A stretch of DNA of 64,000 nucleotides from Aeromonas dhakensis. GTDB taxonomy: Bacteria > Pseudomonadota > Gammaproteobacteria > Enterobacterales > Aeromonadaceae. Location: assembly GCF_000820305.1 (NCBI RefSeq), contig NZ_CDBH01000061.1:192797-256796 (forward strand). The letters are read 5' to 3'. Every line of letters starts with the position of its first letter. Position 1 is the stretch's first letter. The notes beneath the pieces are model-generated. The model was not told where the DNA came from. It did no database searches and saw only the letters and a list, made by a program, of their open reading frames with translations. Shown here piece after piece: positions 55,799 to 63,946 of this stretch. A program made the position numbers and the translations under genes.

Positions 55799-56698
55799 TC
55801 GTTTATACCTACATTAACGTGTGTTGTACTGCATCACTCCAATCATGCTGGAGTCACGATCTTCAGTGATGCCGCGATATACTGCACAGCATGCCGGTGC
55901 CTGTTCTCTCATTAAGCCGGTGAGAGGCGGCATCAATAACTTGCTGTGCCTTTATGGTTTATCTAAATAAGCAAAAGCAGCTCACCGCATAAGGAGCAGT
56001 TCCCGCTACACCTCAACTGCACAACTACATACATCCCTGTCGTCTGTGCAGAAAGCCGTGCTCCGCTTTTGCTTGATGAACAAATTAACGACTCATATGA
56101 TGCACATCAAATACATTTTGATTTTTATAAATTCTTTTATAAACACATAAAAAACAATTACTTACATCCATGACAACACATTTATGAATGCCGTAAAATA
56201 AATATCGTTCATATAGCAAACACGGATTGGATTATTTTAAATCAGACAACCTCAACCGCTTAACAGCAATTAACAAAAACACAACAACAAAATAATTCCA
56301 GATCACGTTTTTTGTTTCTTGAATACCCCTGACGTCATACATAAAACAGCTCAGGTAATCAGGTAATCAGGTAATCAGGTAATCAGGTAATCATTCTAAC
56401 CAGGTTCCATTTGTGAAGGGAAACTCCAACATGTTTCCTTTTATTATCCCCCTGTTCACTCCCAAGGTCATGCTGAACCATGTTTGTGATCGACATAAAA
56501 ATACTGAGTTCGCCCGTTAATCATAATGGCAAGGGAGATAAGAATGAATTTTTCAGGATATTCATTCAAAAAAACATTAAGGAAAACCAGCCGTTTATCC
56601 TGAACCGCGGAGAATAAAAAACTATTTGTGACCCATACCTCACACTTTTTTATGGTGATTGATTTCTCAAAGTGCGATGTTATCATCTAGACATAGAG
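55799..56698. promoter_or_regulatory. Divergent fimA / pilin-like-gene control region
   Basis: A 900-bp A+T-rich stretch with no supported gene. On the minus strand, the fimA leader has an ACTCCA/TGGAGT hairpin (55836-55854) and two stems whose arms interleave (55867-75 with 55927-35; 55884-91 with 55942-49), enclosing a CTCTCA/TGAGAG hairpin. An 8-bp tandem repeat lies at 56353-56392. AAGCAAAAGC (55969-55978) and GCTTTTGCTT (56065-56074) form a further inverted pair. No other known element recognised. Confidence 0.55.
56353..56392. repeat. Simple sequence repeat (AGGTAATC)5
   Basis: Five exact tandem copies of the octamer AGGTAATC, preceded by TC that extends the pattern. It lies about 555 bp before fimA and 310 bp before the c-di-GMP riboswitch. 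It is long enough to vary by slippage. Confidence 0.95.
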
Positions 56699-56783
56699 TA
56701 AAGGGCAAACCGATCGAAAGGTCGGGACGCAAAGCCACCGGTCTAAGGGTTCATAACCTAAGACAGCGGAGCTGCCATCTGAG
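56699..56783 (+). ncRNA. Cyclic-di-GMP-I riboswitch aptamer (GEMM-I)
   Basis: Matches the GEMM-I core base for base at key points: GGGCAAACC, a GAAA tetraloop inside CCGATCGAAAGGTCGG, the invariant GGGACGCAAAGCCAC segment, GGTCTAAGG, then a second variable hairpin and GACAGCGGAGCTGCC closing P1. The arrangement follows the Vibrio Vc2-type aptamer closely. It is oriented with, and about 90 bp upstream of, the pilin-like gene at 56873, whose expression it should tie to c-di-GMP level. Confidence 0.95.
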
Positions 56784-56833
56784 AAGAGCGATGTCATCAG
56801 CTGTATCTGTGTCATTCTCTTTGATTGCGTTGC

Positions 56834-56864
56834 CCTTTTCGTACAACGACATGTGACGAAAAGG
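56834..56864 (+). promoter_or_regulatory. RBS-sequestering hairpin (riboswitch expression platform)
   Basis: CCTTTTCGT (56834-56842) pairs with ACGAAAAGG (56856-56864). The right arm contains most of the AAGGA ribosome-binding site (56861-56865), eight bases before the ATG at 56873. This suggests translational control by the upstream GEMM-I aptamer. GAGAA (56780-56784) could pair with TTCTC at about 56815 as a linker switch. Confidence 0.72.
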
Positions 56865-56872
56865 ACATAAAA

Positions 56873-57196
56873 ATGAACACTTCCACCGCTTCCGTTCGCA
56901 ACAACGCCATCCGTTTTGCCTCTTCTGCCGCCGCAGCCATGCTGCTGGGTGCCGCTTTGTTGCCAGCTACTGCCTCCGCCTACGATGGCAGCGTCACCTT
57001 CACCGGTACCATCTACGAAGCCCCCTGTGACTTCGCCGACAACAGCGTGACCTGCTACTCGGGCACCCAGCGTCAAACCATGGATCTGGCCAGCCTGCAG
57101 CAGGCCGGCAGCCTCAATACCATCAGCAGCACCATGCAGTACAAGCTGTCTGCTGGCAGCAGCAACATGGCCATAGTGACCGTCAGCTACCTCTGA
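56873..57196 (+). CDS. Short pilin-like secreted protein under c-di-GMP riboswitch control
   Basis: 107-residue exported protein. The signal peptide ends near residue 36 (LLPATASA). The mature part YDGSVTFTGTIYEAPCDF mirrors the first strands of the adjacent major pilin (GKVTFNGEIINAPCSV), and it ends MAIVTVSYL, like a pilin C-terminal strand with penultimate Tyr. At about 71 mature residues it is less than half the length of a pilin. Two Cys, in APCDF and VTCYSG, lie closer than in pilins. It is distinct from the fim operon and opposite to it. Role unknown. Confidence 0.8.
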   Translation: MNTSTASVRNNAIRFASSAAAAMLLGAALLPATASAYDGSVTFTGTIYEAPCDFADNSVTCYSGTQRQTMDLASLQQAGSLNTISSTMQYKLSAGSSNMAIVTVSYL

Positions 57197-57689
57197 TCCC
57201 GTCATTTCCGTCACCCGCCCGAGGTTGTTCATTGCCTCGGGCGGATCTGCTCGCACCGTGAAGGGTGAGCACCCACTGCCATGCTCAGGCAGCGGCTGAT
57301 AACGCCTGCCCGCGACTCCCCATCACTTTTCCTCCTATTTTTTCTGCGTCCATACCGAGCGCAGCCAACTGCCTTCTCACTACGCCCCCAACTTTCTGCT
57401 CAGACAAGTCAGCGCTTTTTCTGCGGGTTTGCCGGCTTCGCATTGTCGCGACGCCACATGACCAGCACATCTCAAACGAGACTTTGATCACAGTTGCCAG
57501 CCTCAGACTGAGATCCCCCCCAGATGGCAGATGAGTCCTTGCTATCAGCCAGGCCCCCAATGGGGCTCACTTTGTTTTGATTCAATCTAAATAAATGATT
57601 TATATGGCCTGATTGGTGGGTTGATATCCTTTTGGAGCTGAATAGATTGCACGCGTCAATCACGCAGACAATCAAGCAAAGGGATAAAA
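57197..57689 (+). other. Intergenic region before the collagenase gene
   Basis: About 490 bp with no supported gene. A stem CCGCCCGAGG / CCTCGGGCGG (57215-57244), without a T-run, follows the pilin-like gene. The rest has short competing frames on both strands but none with a ribosome-binding site or recognisable protein. No riboswitch motif is visible before the collagenase. Confidence 0.5.
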
Positions 57690-60437
57690 ATGAACAATCT
57701 GGGTACCAGGTTGCTGCTGCTGGCAGCACCGGGCCTGCTTGCCACTTCGGCGCTGGCCAACTACTCCCCCTCCGACTGGCAACAGTATCAACTCAAAGGT
57801 GAATCCAGCCGTCAGCTGGGGGATCAGCTCACCGAAGTGACCTACGAGCTGAGCGCCCGCAGCACCGACGCCCCCTATCAACAGCTGAGGGTGTATCGTC
57901 GCTTCGACTGGAGCGAAGCCAACCTGGCTGCGCTGGCAGAACAGCAGTGCGGCGAGCCGCAACTCAAGATCGAGCAGGGCTGGCAGATCCGCTACCTCAG
58001 CTGTGAAGAGGTGGTACCGGCCGGCAAGGCCGTCCCGGCCAGCAGCTATGACTTTGGCTACGGCATGAAACAAGGCCGCTGGGAGCCCCTGGCAGGCACC
58101 CCGACCGCGCCGCGTCAGGATCGTCTGCCGCTGGCGGAGCGGGTCATCCTGGGTCACAGCGAGCAGGAGCTGGATCGCTGCGAGCTCAACGCCGAGGGGC
58201 GCTGCGCCGAGCAGGCATGGCAGTACCAGCCGCAAAACTGGCAGCAGTTGAAGGTACTGGAAGAGACCCCCAACGAGCGGGATGGCCGCCTCGAGCAGAT
58301 CTTCTTCCGTCTGCAGCCGGTTGCGGGCAGCCAGGCAGCCCGTCAGGTGAGCGAGCTGCACGTCTGGCGCCAGTACACCTGGTTGCTGGAACAGGCCAAG
58401 ACCCAGCAGGAGTGCGATGAACCCCAGACTCGTCAGGAAGGGGACAAGACCATCAGCTATCGGGTGTGCCGTCAGACCCTGCCCGCCGGCAGCGAGGTGC
58501 AGGTGGTGTTGAAGGACACCGGCTATCAATACCCGGTGGGGGGCAGCGAATGGCAGACCCTGCCGGAAACAACCGAATGGCAGGAGAGCCGGGTGCTCAA
58601 TCGCCCCATCATGCTGGCCAGCAAGGAGGAGCAGCTCGACTGCCGCCGTGCCGACGGCCGCGCCTGCTCCGAGCCGGACCTGCCCGATACCGATCTGCTG
58701 GACGCCGAAGCGGCCAGGATAGTGCAGGATGCCAGTGGCCAGCCCGCCCCTGTCTGGCAGGAGAACTATGGTCACGACGATGCCAAGCTGCTGGCCGTGT
58801 CCCGCGGCATCCAGAGCCTGTTGGCGGCCAATCAGCCGGCCCATCCGGCCATGAAGCTGCTGCTGGAATACGTACGTGCCCACAACTACCACAACTACGG
58901 CAAGCACAAGGAAGACGGCCCGGCCGCCGCCGAGGCGCTGGCCGAGGCGCTGACCGCGCTCGGTGCCCATCCGCTGCTCTTCCCGGAGCAACCCACCGAT
59001 GAGGTGGGCTCCGTGATCGGTGCCTGGAGCATCGCCCTGCACGGCCAGTTCAAGAGCCCGGCAGTACAGAGCCGCTTTGGTACCCTGCTCGGCGAGTTCA
59101 ACCAGATGCTGGCCTACAGCACCCGCCATGCCAGCGAGATCAACGGCCAGCACGCCTGGGCGACCGGCCTGTTCGATCTGCTCAACTTCCTCGACTTCGC
59201 CAGCGACTACAGCGATCCCTTCGCCAACGATTTCCGCCAGCAGGATGGCGAGCTGCGCAAGCAACTGCACGCCCTCGGCATGAGCGAGCTCGCGTTGTGG
59301 AAAGGGCGGGATGGCGCCGATCTGTTCTTGCTCAACAACGTGCTGGATGCCTACACCCGCCTCTACCGGATCGCCCGCTATACCCGCCCGGACGAGCTCG
59401 ACGGCTACCGCAAGCTGCTGGATGACTCCGTTATCGCCCTCGTTCGCCACCACGACCTGATCCCCGGTGGTCAGCAGAGCCAGGATCTGCTGGAAGACAT
59501 GTCGCTGACCCTCTCCACCTACTACCTGACCTACACGGACCGCACCAGCGAAGCCTGCATTAGCGGCGACTTCGCCGGGCTCTGCACCCCGATCCGGGTG
59601 GAAGACGTGCTGCCGTTCGAGCACACCTGCTCGCCGACCCTGCGCCTGCGAGCCCAGGATCTGACCATGGATCAGGCCGAGGGGATCTGCCGTGAACTGG
59701 GCGCCGAAGAGCAGCAGTTCCATCAGCAGATGGAAACTGGCTGGCAGCCGGTGGCGGACGATCACAACGAGGCACTGGAGCTGGTGATCTTTGACTCCTC
59801 CGCCGACTGGAAACGCTACGGCAGCGCACTGTTTGGCGGCGTTTCCACCGACAACGGCGGTATCTACATTGAGGGAGATCCGGCTCGCCCCGGCAACCAG
59901 GCCCGCTTCTTCGCCTACGAGGCGGAGTGGAAGCGTCCTGCGTTCCAGGTGTGGAACCTGCGCCACGAGTACGTGCACTACCTGGACGGCCGCTTCAACC
60001 AGTACGGCAGCTTCGGCCACTACCCGCTCAACCGCACCACCTGGTGGTCGGAAGGGCTGGCGGAATTCATCGCCCACGGCCAGTGCTTCGCCCGCGGTCT
60101 GGACAACGTCGCCGGCCGCCCGGCAGGCGATCGTCCTGCCCTGGCCGACATCCTGCACCTGGATTACGACAAGGGTGGCGAGATGGTCTACTCCTGGTCC
60201 TACACGGTGCATCGCTTCCTGAACGAGACCGGTCGCGGCGCCAGCTGGCTGGCCATGGCCCAGGCCCTGCGCAACCCGGATCAGCAGCAGGCGATGAGCG
60301 CCTTCGAAGCCGAGCTGGACCAGCTCATTGCCAATGACAGCGAGGCCTACCAGCAGTGGCTCGGCCGCGAGCTGCTGCCCTGGTGGGAAGCCAACAAGGA
60401 CTCCGACGAGTGCAAGGCCAACGACTCTTCCCACTGA
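57690..60437 (+). CDS. Secreted M9 (Vibrio-type) collagenase
   Basis: 915-residue zinc metallopeptidase. The signal peptide (MNNLGTRLLLLAAPGLLATSALA) is 23 residues. Two N-terminal repeats of about 140 residues (WQQYQLKGESSRQL; WQQLKVLEETPNERD) share an architecture, followed by the M9 N-domain and the catalytic domain with HEYVHYLDGRF: His759, Glu760 and His763 by count, and a third ligand Glu788 in WWSEGLAEFI. Length equals the described Aeromonas collagenase. No C-terminal PPC/PKD domains. It is a likely type II secretion client. A terminator follows. Confidence 0.92.
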   Translation: MNNLGTRLLLLAAPGLLATSALANYSPSDWQQYQLKGESSRQLGDQLTEVTYELSARSTDAPYQQLRVYRRFDWSEANLAALAEQQCGEPQLKIEQGWQIRYLSCEEVVPAGKAVPASSYDFGYGMKQGRWEPLAGTPTAPRQDRLPLAERVILGHSEQELDRCELNAEGRCAEQAWQYQPQNWQQLKVLEETPNERDGRLEQIFFRLQPVAGSQAARQVSELHVWRQYTWLLEQAKTQQECDEPQTRQEGDKTISYRVCRQTLPAGSEVQVVLKDTGYQYPVGGSEWQTLPETTEWQESRVLNRPIMLASKEEQLDCRRADGRACSEPDLPDTDLLDAEAARIVQDASGQPAPVWQENYGHDDAKLLAVSRGIQSLLAANQPAHPAMKLLLEYVRAHNYHNYGKHKEDGPAAAEALAEALTALGAHPLLFPEQPTDEVGSVIGAWSIALHGQFKSPAVQSRFGTLLGEFNQMLAYSTRHASEINGQHAWATGLFDLLNFLDFASDYSDPFANDFRQQDGELRKQLHALGMSELALWKGRDGADLFLLNNVLDAYTRLYRIARYTRPDELDGYRKLLDDSVIALVRHHDLIPGGQQSQDLLEDMSLTLSTYYLTYTDRTSEACISGDFAGLCTPIRVEDVLPFEHTCSPTLRLRAQDLTMDQAEGICRELGAEEQQFHQQMETGWQPVADDHNEALELVIFDSSADWKRYGSALFGGVSTDNGGIYIEGDPARPGNQARFFAYEAEWKRPAFQVWNLRHEYVHYLDGRFNQYGSFGHYPLNRTTWWSEGLAEFIAHGQCFARGLDNVAGRPAGDRPALADILHLDYDKGGEMVYSWSYTVHRFLNETGRGASWLAMAQALRNPDQQQAMSAFEAELDQLIANDSEAYQQWLGRELLPWWEANKDSDECKANDSSH

Positions 60438-60456
60438 AGCGCTGGCATCAATACCC

Positions 60457-60482
60457 AAGGGCGGCCATGGCCGCCCTTTTTA
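60457..60482 (+). terminator. Terminator of the collagenase gene
   Basis: AAGGGCGGCC pairs with GGCCGCCCTT around a two-base centre, followed by TTTTATT. Confidence 0.88.
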
Positions 60483-60648
60483 TTGGAGGATGATAAGCAG
60501 CACAGGATCAATCAGTTAGCCACTCCCGCCATGCGACAACCTCTGCCCGAGTGACGCCATCTGCGGTCATCAAGCCTGACGCGCGGCGGCAACTTGTAAT
60601 AGAATGACCCCCTGTCATCTCTTACTTCAGACCCGAACCGCACCGCGC

Positions 60649-61629
60649 ATGAAGAAGTTTGCCAAGATCCTGCTCGCCTGCCTCTGCCTGTTGCTGGCCT
60701 CTGCCGCCGCCCTGCTTGGCTACAGCGAGTGGACCGTCTCGGACGCCCGTCACTACACCTATGACGACGTCAATGCGGTGCCCTACAACCGGGTCGCCCT
60801 GGTGCTCGGCACCTCCAAATACCTGATTGGCGGCAGCCCGAACCACTACTTCAAATACCGGATCAAGGCCGCCGCCGAGCTCTACAACAACGGCAAGGTG
60901 GACTACATCCTGGTCTCCGGCGACAACGCCACCGTGCAGTACAACGAGCCGCGCCAGATGCGGCGAGCCCTGATCCAGGCCGGCATCCCTGCCAGCGCCA
61001 TCTACAGCGACTACGCCGGCTTTCGGACTCTGGACTCCATCGTGCGGGCCAAGGAGGTGTTCGGTCAGGCCCACTTCACCGTGGTCTCGCAGGCCTTTCA
61101 CAACGAGCGCGCCATCTTCATCGCCCGCCATTTCGGTATCGAGGCGGTCGGCTTCAACGCCGTGGATCCCAGCGCCTATCAGGGCATCAAGACCCGGGTA
61201 CGCGAGGTGTTCGCCCGCCTGATGGGGCTGCTCGACCTCTACGTGCTGGACAAGGGACCCAAGTTCCTCGGCGAGCCCATCGTCATCGGCGGCCCGGTTC
61301 CCTGCCAGGCGTTGAGCACCATAGGAGCGAGCCAACCCTGCCTGCCCATCAAGCCGCCCTCTCATCAGCCGAAGGCCAAGCCGGCAGCGGTGGTGAGTGC
61401 AGCAACTGCCACCAGTGCGGCGGCCGCTACCAGCGGAGCCACGGCCACCAGCGCCGCCGTGCCGAGCGAAGTCACCACTGCGGACAAACCAGCCATCACC
61501 AATGCAGCAACGCCAACCAGCAGTGCCCAAGCCACCAGCGCCGCCGTACCGAGCGAAGTTACCGCTGCTGACAAACCGGCTGCCGCCAGTGCGGCCCCGC
61601 CAACCGGCAGCACGCTGACCCCTCAATAG
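60649..61629 (+). CDS. SanA/YdcF-like DUF218 protein with repeated Ala/Thr/Ser tail
   Basis: 326-residue protein starting MKKFAKILLACLCLLLASAAALLGYSEW (signal anchor). Residues about 45-215 are a SanA/DUF218 domain: RVALVLGTSKYLIGGSPN, ILVSGDN, and VSQAFHNERAIFIARHFG. SanA proteins in enterics affect envelope barrier to vancomycin at high temperature. The last about 110 residues are an extension of Ala/Thr/Ser/Pro, including two copies of a 17-residue segment (ATSAAVPSEVT...ADKPA) at a 29-residue period. The extension is not seen in E. coli SanA. It is followed by a terminator. Confidence 0.85.
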   Translation: MKKFAKILLACLCLLLASAAALLGYSEWTVSDARHYTYDDVNAVPYNRVALVLGTSKYLIGGSPNHYFKYRIKAAAELYNNGKVDYILVSGDNATVQYNEPRQMRRALIQAGIPASAIYSDYAGFRTLDSIVRAKEVFGQAHFTVVSQAFHNERAIFIARHFGIEAVGFNAVDPSAYQGIKTRVREVFARLMGLLDLYVLDKGPKFLGEPIVIGGPVPCQALSTIGASQPCLPIKPPSHQPKAKPAAVVSAATATSAAAATSGATATSAAVPSEVTTADKPAITNAATPTSSAQATSAAVPSEVTAADKPAAASAAPPTGSTLTPQ

Positions 61630-61630
61630 C

Positions 61631-61662
61631 AGAGACCCGCCATCAGGCGGGTCTCTTTCATT
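61631..61662. terminator. Terminator between the SanA-like gene and sodA
   Basis: AGAGACCCGCC pairs with GGCGGGTCTCT around ATCA, followed by TTCATT. It lies between convergent genes. Confidence 0.85.
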
Positions 61663-61681
61663 GGCTTGGTATTTCCAGCGA

Positions 61682-62296
<615 letters not shown>

Positions 62297-62317
62297 GGTC
62301 ACCTCTGTTTATTGTGA

Positions 62318-62743
62318 TTAATGCAGTTGCGGGGCTGGCTCGGTCTGGCACAGACACTGGCCGAGGCAGCGGCGGATGCCGTCGTGGCTGCCGTGCTTGC
62401 GCACGAAGGCGAGCAATTCGGTATGGGTGCTGCGGGTGTGGCGCAGGGCGGCATCCCGCAGGGCTCCGGAGCTGGCGGGGGACTGGCTGGTGGCGAGCAG
62501 GCAGTCGTGGATGTGACACAGCAGGTCGGCGGCCCGATCCGGCAGCGTCATCGCCACCAGCAGATCCGCCAGGTTGTGGTGGGCCACCACCAGCGCGGCC
62601 ACCGCCTCGTCCACATCGTGCCAGTCGGCAAACTGCTGGCGGGCCAGCCACAGCGCCTGCTGATAGCAGGAGAGCGCCTTGGCGTGCTCACCGGCATCGA
62701 AATGGCGGTTGCCGCTCATGGTCTGCACCTTCCAGTGCACCAT
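62318..62743 (-). CDS. TPR-like protein, probably DUF2753, upstream of sodA
   Basis: 141-residue cytoplasmic protein. The start at 62743 (MVHWKVQTMSGNRHFDAGEHAKAL) aligns best with family N-termini; a longer frame starting at 62812 would begin 3 bases from the Fur box. The helical FDAGEHAKALSCYQQALWLARQQF and VAHHNLADLLVAM regions look like TPRs. A Cys-rich C-terminus (RRCLGQCLCQTEP) is present. It heads an operon with sodA (gap about 20 bp), similar to the orfX-sodA order in Pseudomonas. Function unknown. Confidence 0.78.
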   Translation of the reverse strand: MVHWKVQTMSGNRHFDAGEHAKALSCYQQALWLARQQFADWHDVDEAVAALVVAHHNLADLLVAMTLPDRAADLLCHIHDCLLATSQSPASSGALRDAALRHTRSTHTELLAFVRKHGSHDGIRRCLGQCLCQTEPAPQLH

Positions 62744-62815
62744 GCTGCTGTCGCTCTCCCCCGTCCCTACCCAACCTCTTACCCAGCTTGCCGACATAGG
62801 CTCCAACACCACAAA

Positions 62816-62830
62816 TGATAATAATTATTA
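62816..62830. promoter_or_regulatory. Fur box
   Basis: TGATAATAATTATTA matches the 7-1-7 Fur motif TGATAAT-n-ATTATCA at 13 of 14 arm positions. It lies about 75 bp before the DUF2753-like/sodA operon on the minus strand and also precedes the plus-strand hairpin at 62884-62912. MnSOD control by Fur is well known. Confidence 0.9.
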
Positions 62831-62883
62831 TTTAACTTATATGAGGGGCGAACACAAGGGATAGTTGTGCCGGCACAGCCAAC

Positions 62884-62912
62884 AGCCCTGCCCATATGGG
62901 TAGGGCTTTTTT
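62884..62912 (+). terminator. Strong terminator with no gene upstream on its strand
   Basis: AGCCCTGCCCAT pairs with ATGGGTAGGGCT (24-base palindrome with a G-T pair), followed by six T residues on the plus strand. No plus-strand gene lies within the preceding about 1.25 kb, so it may end a short transcript starting near the Fur box or act as an attenuator. Confidence 0.9.
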
Positions 62913-63034
62913 GAATCTGTCTGTTTGGTGATCATTTGCACAGATGCAAACGTCCCGTTCCGCCATGCTGGTCGGTATCGGCATGATGCCGGTGGCTGCC
63001 GCTGCGGCAGTCTCTCTTCACAAGGATGGACAAG

Positions 63035-63946
63035 ATGAAAAAATGGCTATTGGTGCTGTTGTGCGCCCTGCCCATGCTGGGCCAGGCGGCAGGTTATACC
63101 CAGACCCGCTACCCCATAGTGCTGGTGCACGGTCTGTTCGGTTTCGACAAGCTGCTCGGGGTCGATTACTTCTACGGCATCCCCCAGGCCCTGACCCGGG
63201 ATGGCGCCAGGGTCTACGTGGCCCAGGTCTCCGCCACCCAGAGCTCGGAACTGCGCGGTGAGCAGCTACTCAAGCAGGTACAGCAGGTGCTCGCCATCAC
63301 CGGGGCGGAGAAGGTGAACCTCATCGGCCACTCCCACGGCGGCCCCACCATTCGCTACGTCGCCTCGGTCGCTCCCGAGCTGGTCGCCTCCGCCACCAGC
63401 GTGGGCGGGGTCAACTACGGCTCGGAGATCGCCGATCTGGTGCGCGCCAACGTGGCACCGGGCTCGGTGGCCGAGAAGCTGGCGGTGGCCGCCGCCTCGG
63501 CCCTGTCCGGGGTCATCTCACTGCTCTCCGGGGGCAGCCAGCTGCCACAGGATCCCCTCGCCGCCCTCGACGCCCTCACCAGCGCCGGCGCCCAGCGCTT
63601 CAACCAGCGCTACCCGGAAGGGCTGCCCAGCCAGTATTGCGGCGAAGGGCCCATGCAGGCTGCCAACGGGGTCTACTACTTCTCCTGGAGCGGGCGCGGC
63701 ACCATGACCAACATCCTGGATCCGGTGGATCCGGCGCTGGCGCTGACCGGCAGCTTCTTCAAGGAGCCCAACGACGGCCTGGTCGGAGTGTGCAGCAGCC
63801 ACCTCGGCAAGGTGATCGGCACCGACTACCGGATGAACCATCTGGACGAGGTGAACCAGTCGTTTGGCATTCGCCACCTGTTCGAGACCGACCCGGTCGG
63901 CCTCTATCGCCAGCACGCCAACCGCCTGCAGAGACTGGGGTTATGA
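63035..63946 (+). CDS. lip: Secreted triacylglycerol lipase (family I.1/I.2)
   Basis: 303-residue lipase precursor. The ATG at 63035 has AAGGA eight bases before it; an in-frame ATG at 63026 lies inside that site. Signal peptide MKKWLLVLLCALPMLGQAA. The mature part opens YTQTRYPIVLVHGLFGFD (oxyanion region), with the nucleophile in GHSHGG. A Cys pair (SQYCGEG and VGVCSSH), and Asp and His in the NDGLVGVCSS and NHLDEVNQS regions, match Pseudomonas-type lipases. Such lipases need the Lif foldase; its gene starts immediately after. A likely type II secretion client. Confidence 0.92.
   Translation: MKKWLLVLLCALPMLGQAAGYTQTRYPIVLVHGLFGFDKLLGVDYFYGIPQALTRDGARVYVAQVSATQSSELRGEQLLKQVQQVLAITGAEKVNLIGHSHGGPTIRYVASVAPELVASATSVGGVNYGSEIADLVRANVAPGSVAEKLAVAAASALSGVISLLSGGSQLPQDPLAALDALTSAGAQRFNQRYPEGLPSQYCGEGPMQAANGVYYFSWSGRGTMTNILDPVDPALALTGSFFKEPNDGLVGVCSSHLGKVIGTDYRMNHLDEVNQSFGIRHLFETDPVGLYRQHANRLQRLGL

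Noticed and set aside
55969..56074. Inverted repeat AAGCAAAAGC / GCTTTTGCTT as an invertible fimS-like promoter switch
   Set aside because: Arms of 10 bp with only about 86 bp between, and no tyrosine recombinase gene in the window; a chance match in A+T-rich DNA is likely.
56468..56686. 72-codon minus-strand frame upstream of the riboswitch
   Set aside because: No ribosome-binding site or known family; lies in A+T-rich control DNA where such frames are expected by chance.
57285..57560. 91-codon minus-strand frame before the collagenase
   Set aside because: No signal for translation and a competing frame on the other strand of equal quality; neither resembles a protein I know.
57536..57689. 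A second c-di-GMP riboswitch in front of the collagenase
   Set aside because: None of the GEMM core segments (GGGCAAACC, ACGCAAAGCC) occur there.
57672..60458. 928-codon minus-strand frame opposite the collagenase
   Set aside because: Compositional shadow of a real gene; the plus strand has the signal peptide and HEYVH zinc site.
62944..63261. 105-codon plus-strand frame with a hydrophobic start before the lipase
   Set aside because: It is out of frame with the lipase and loses protein character as soon as it enters the lipase gene; no ribosome-binding site.
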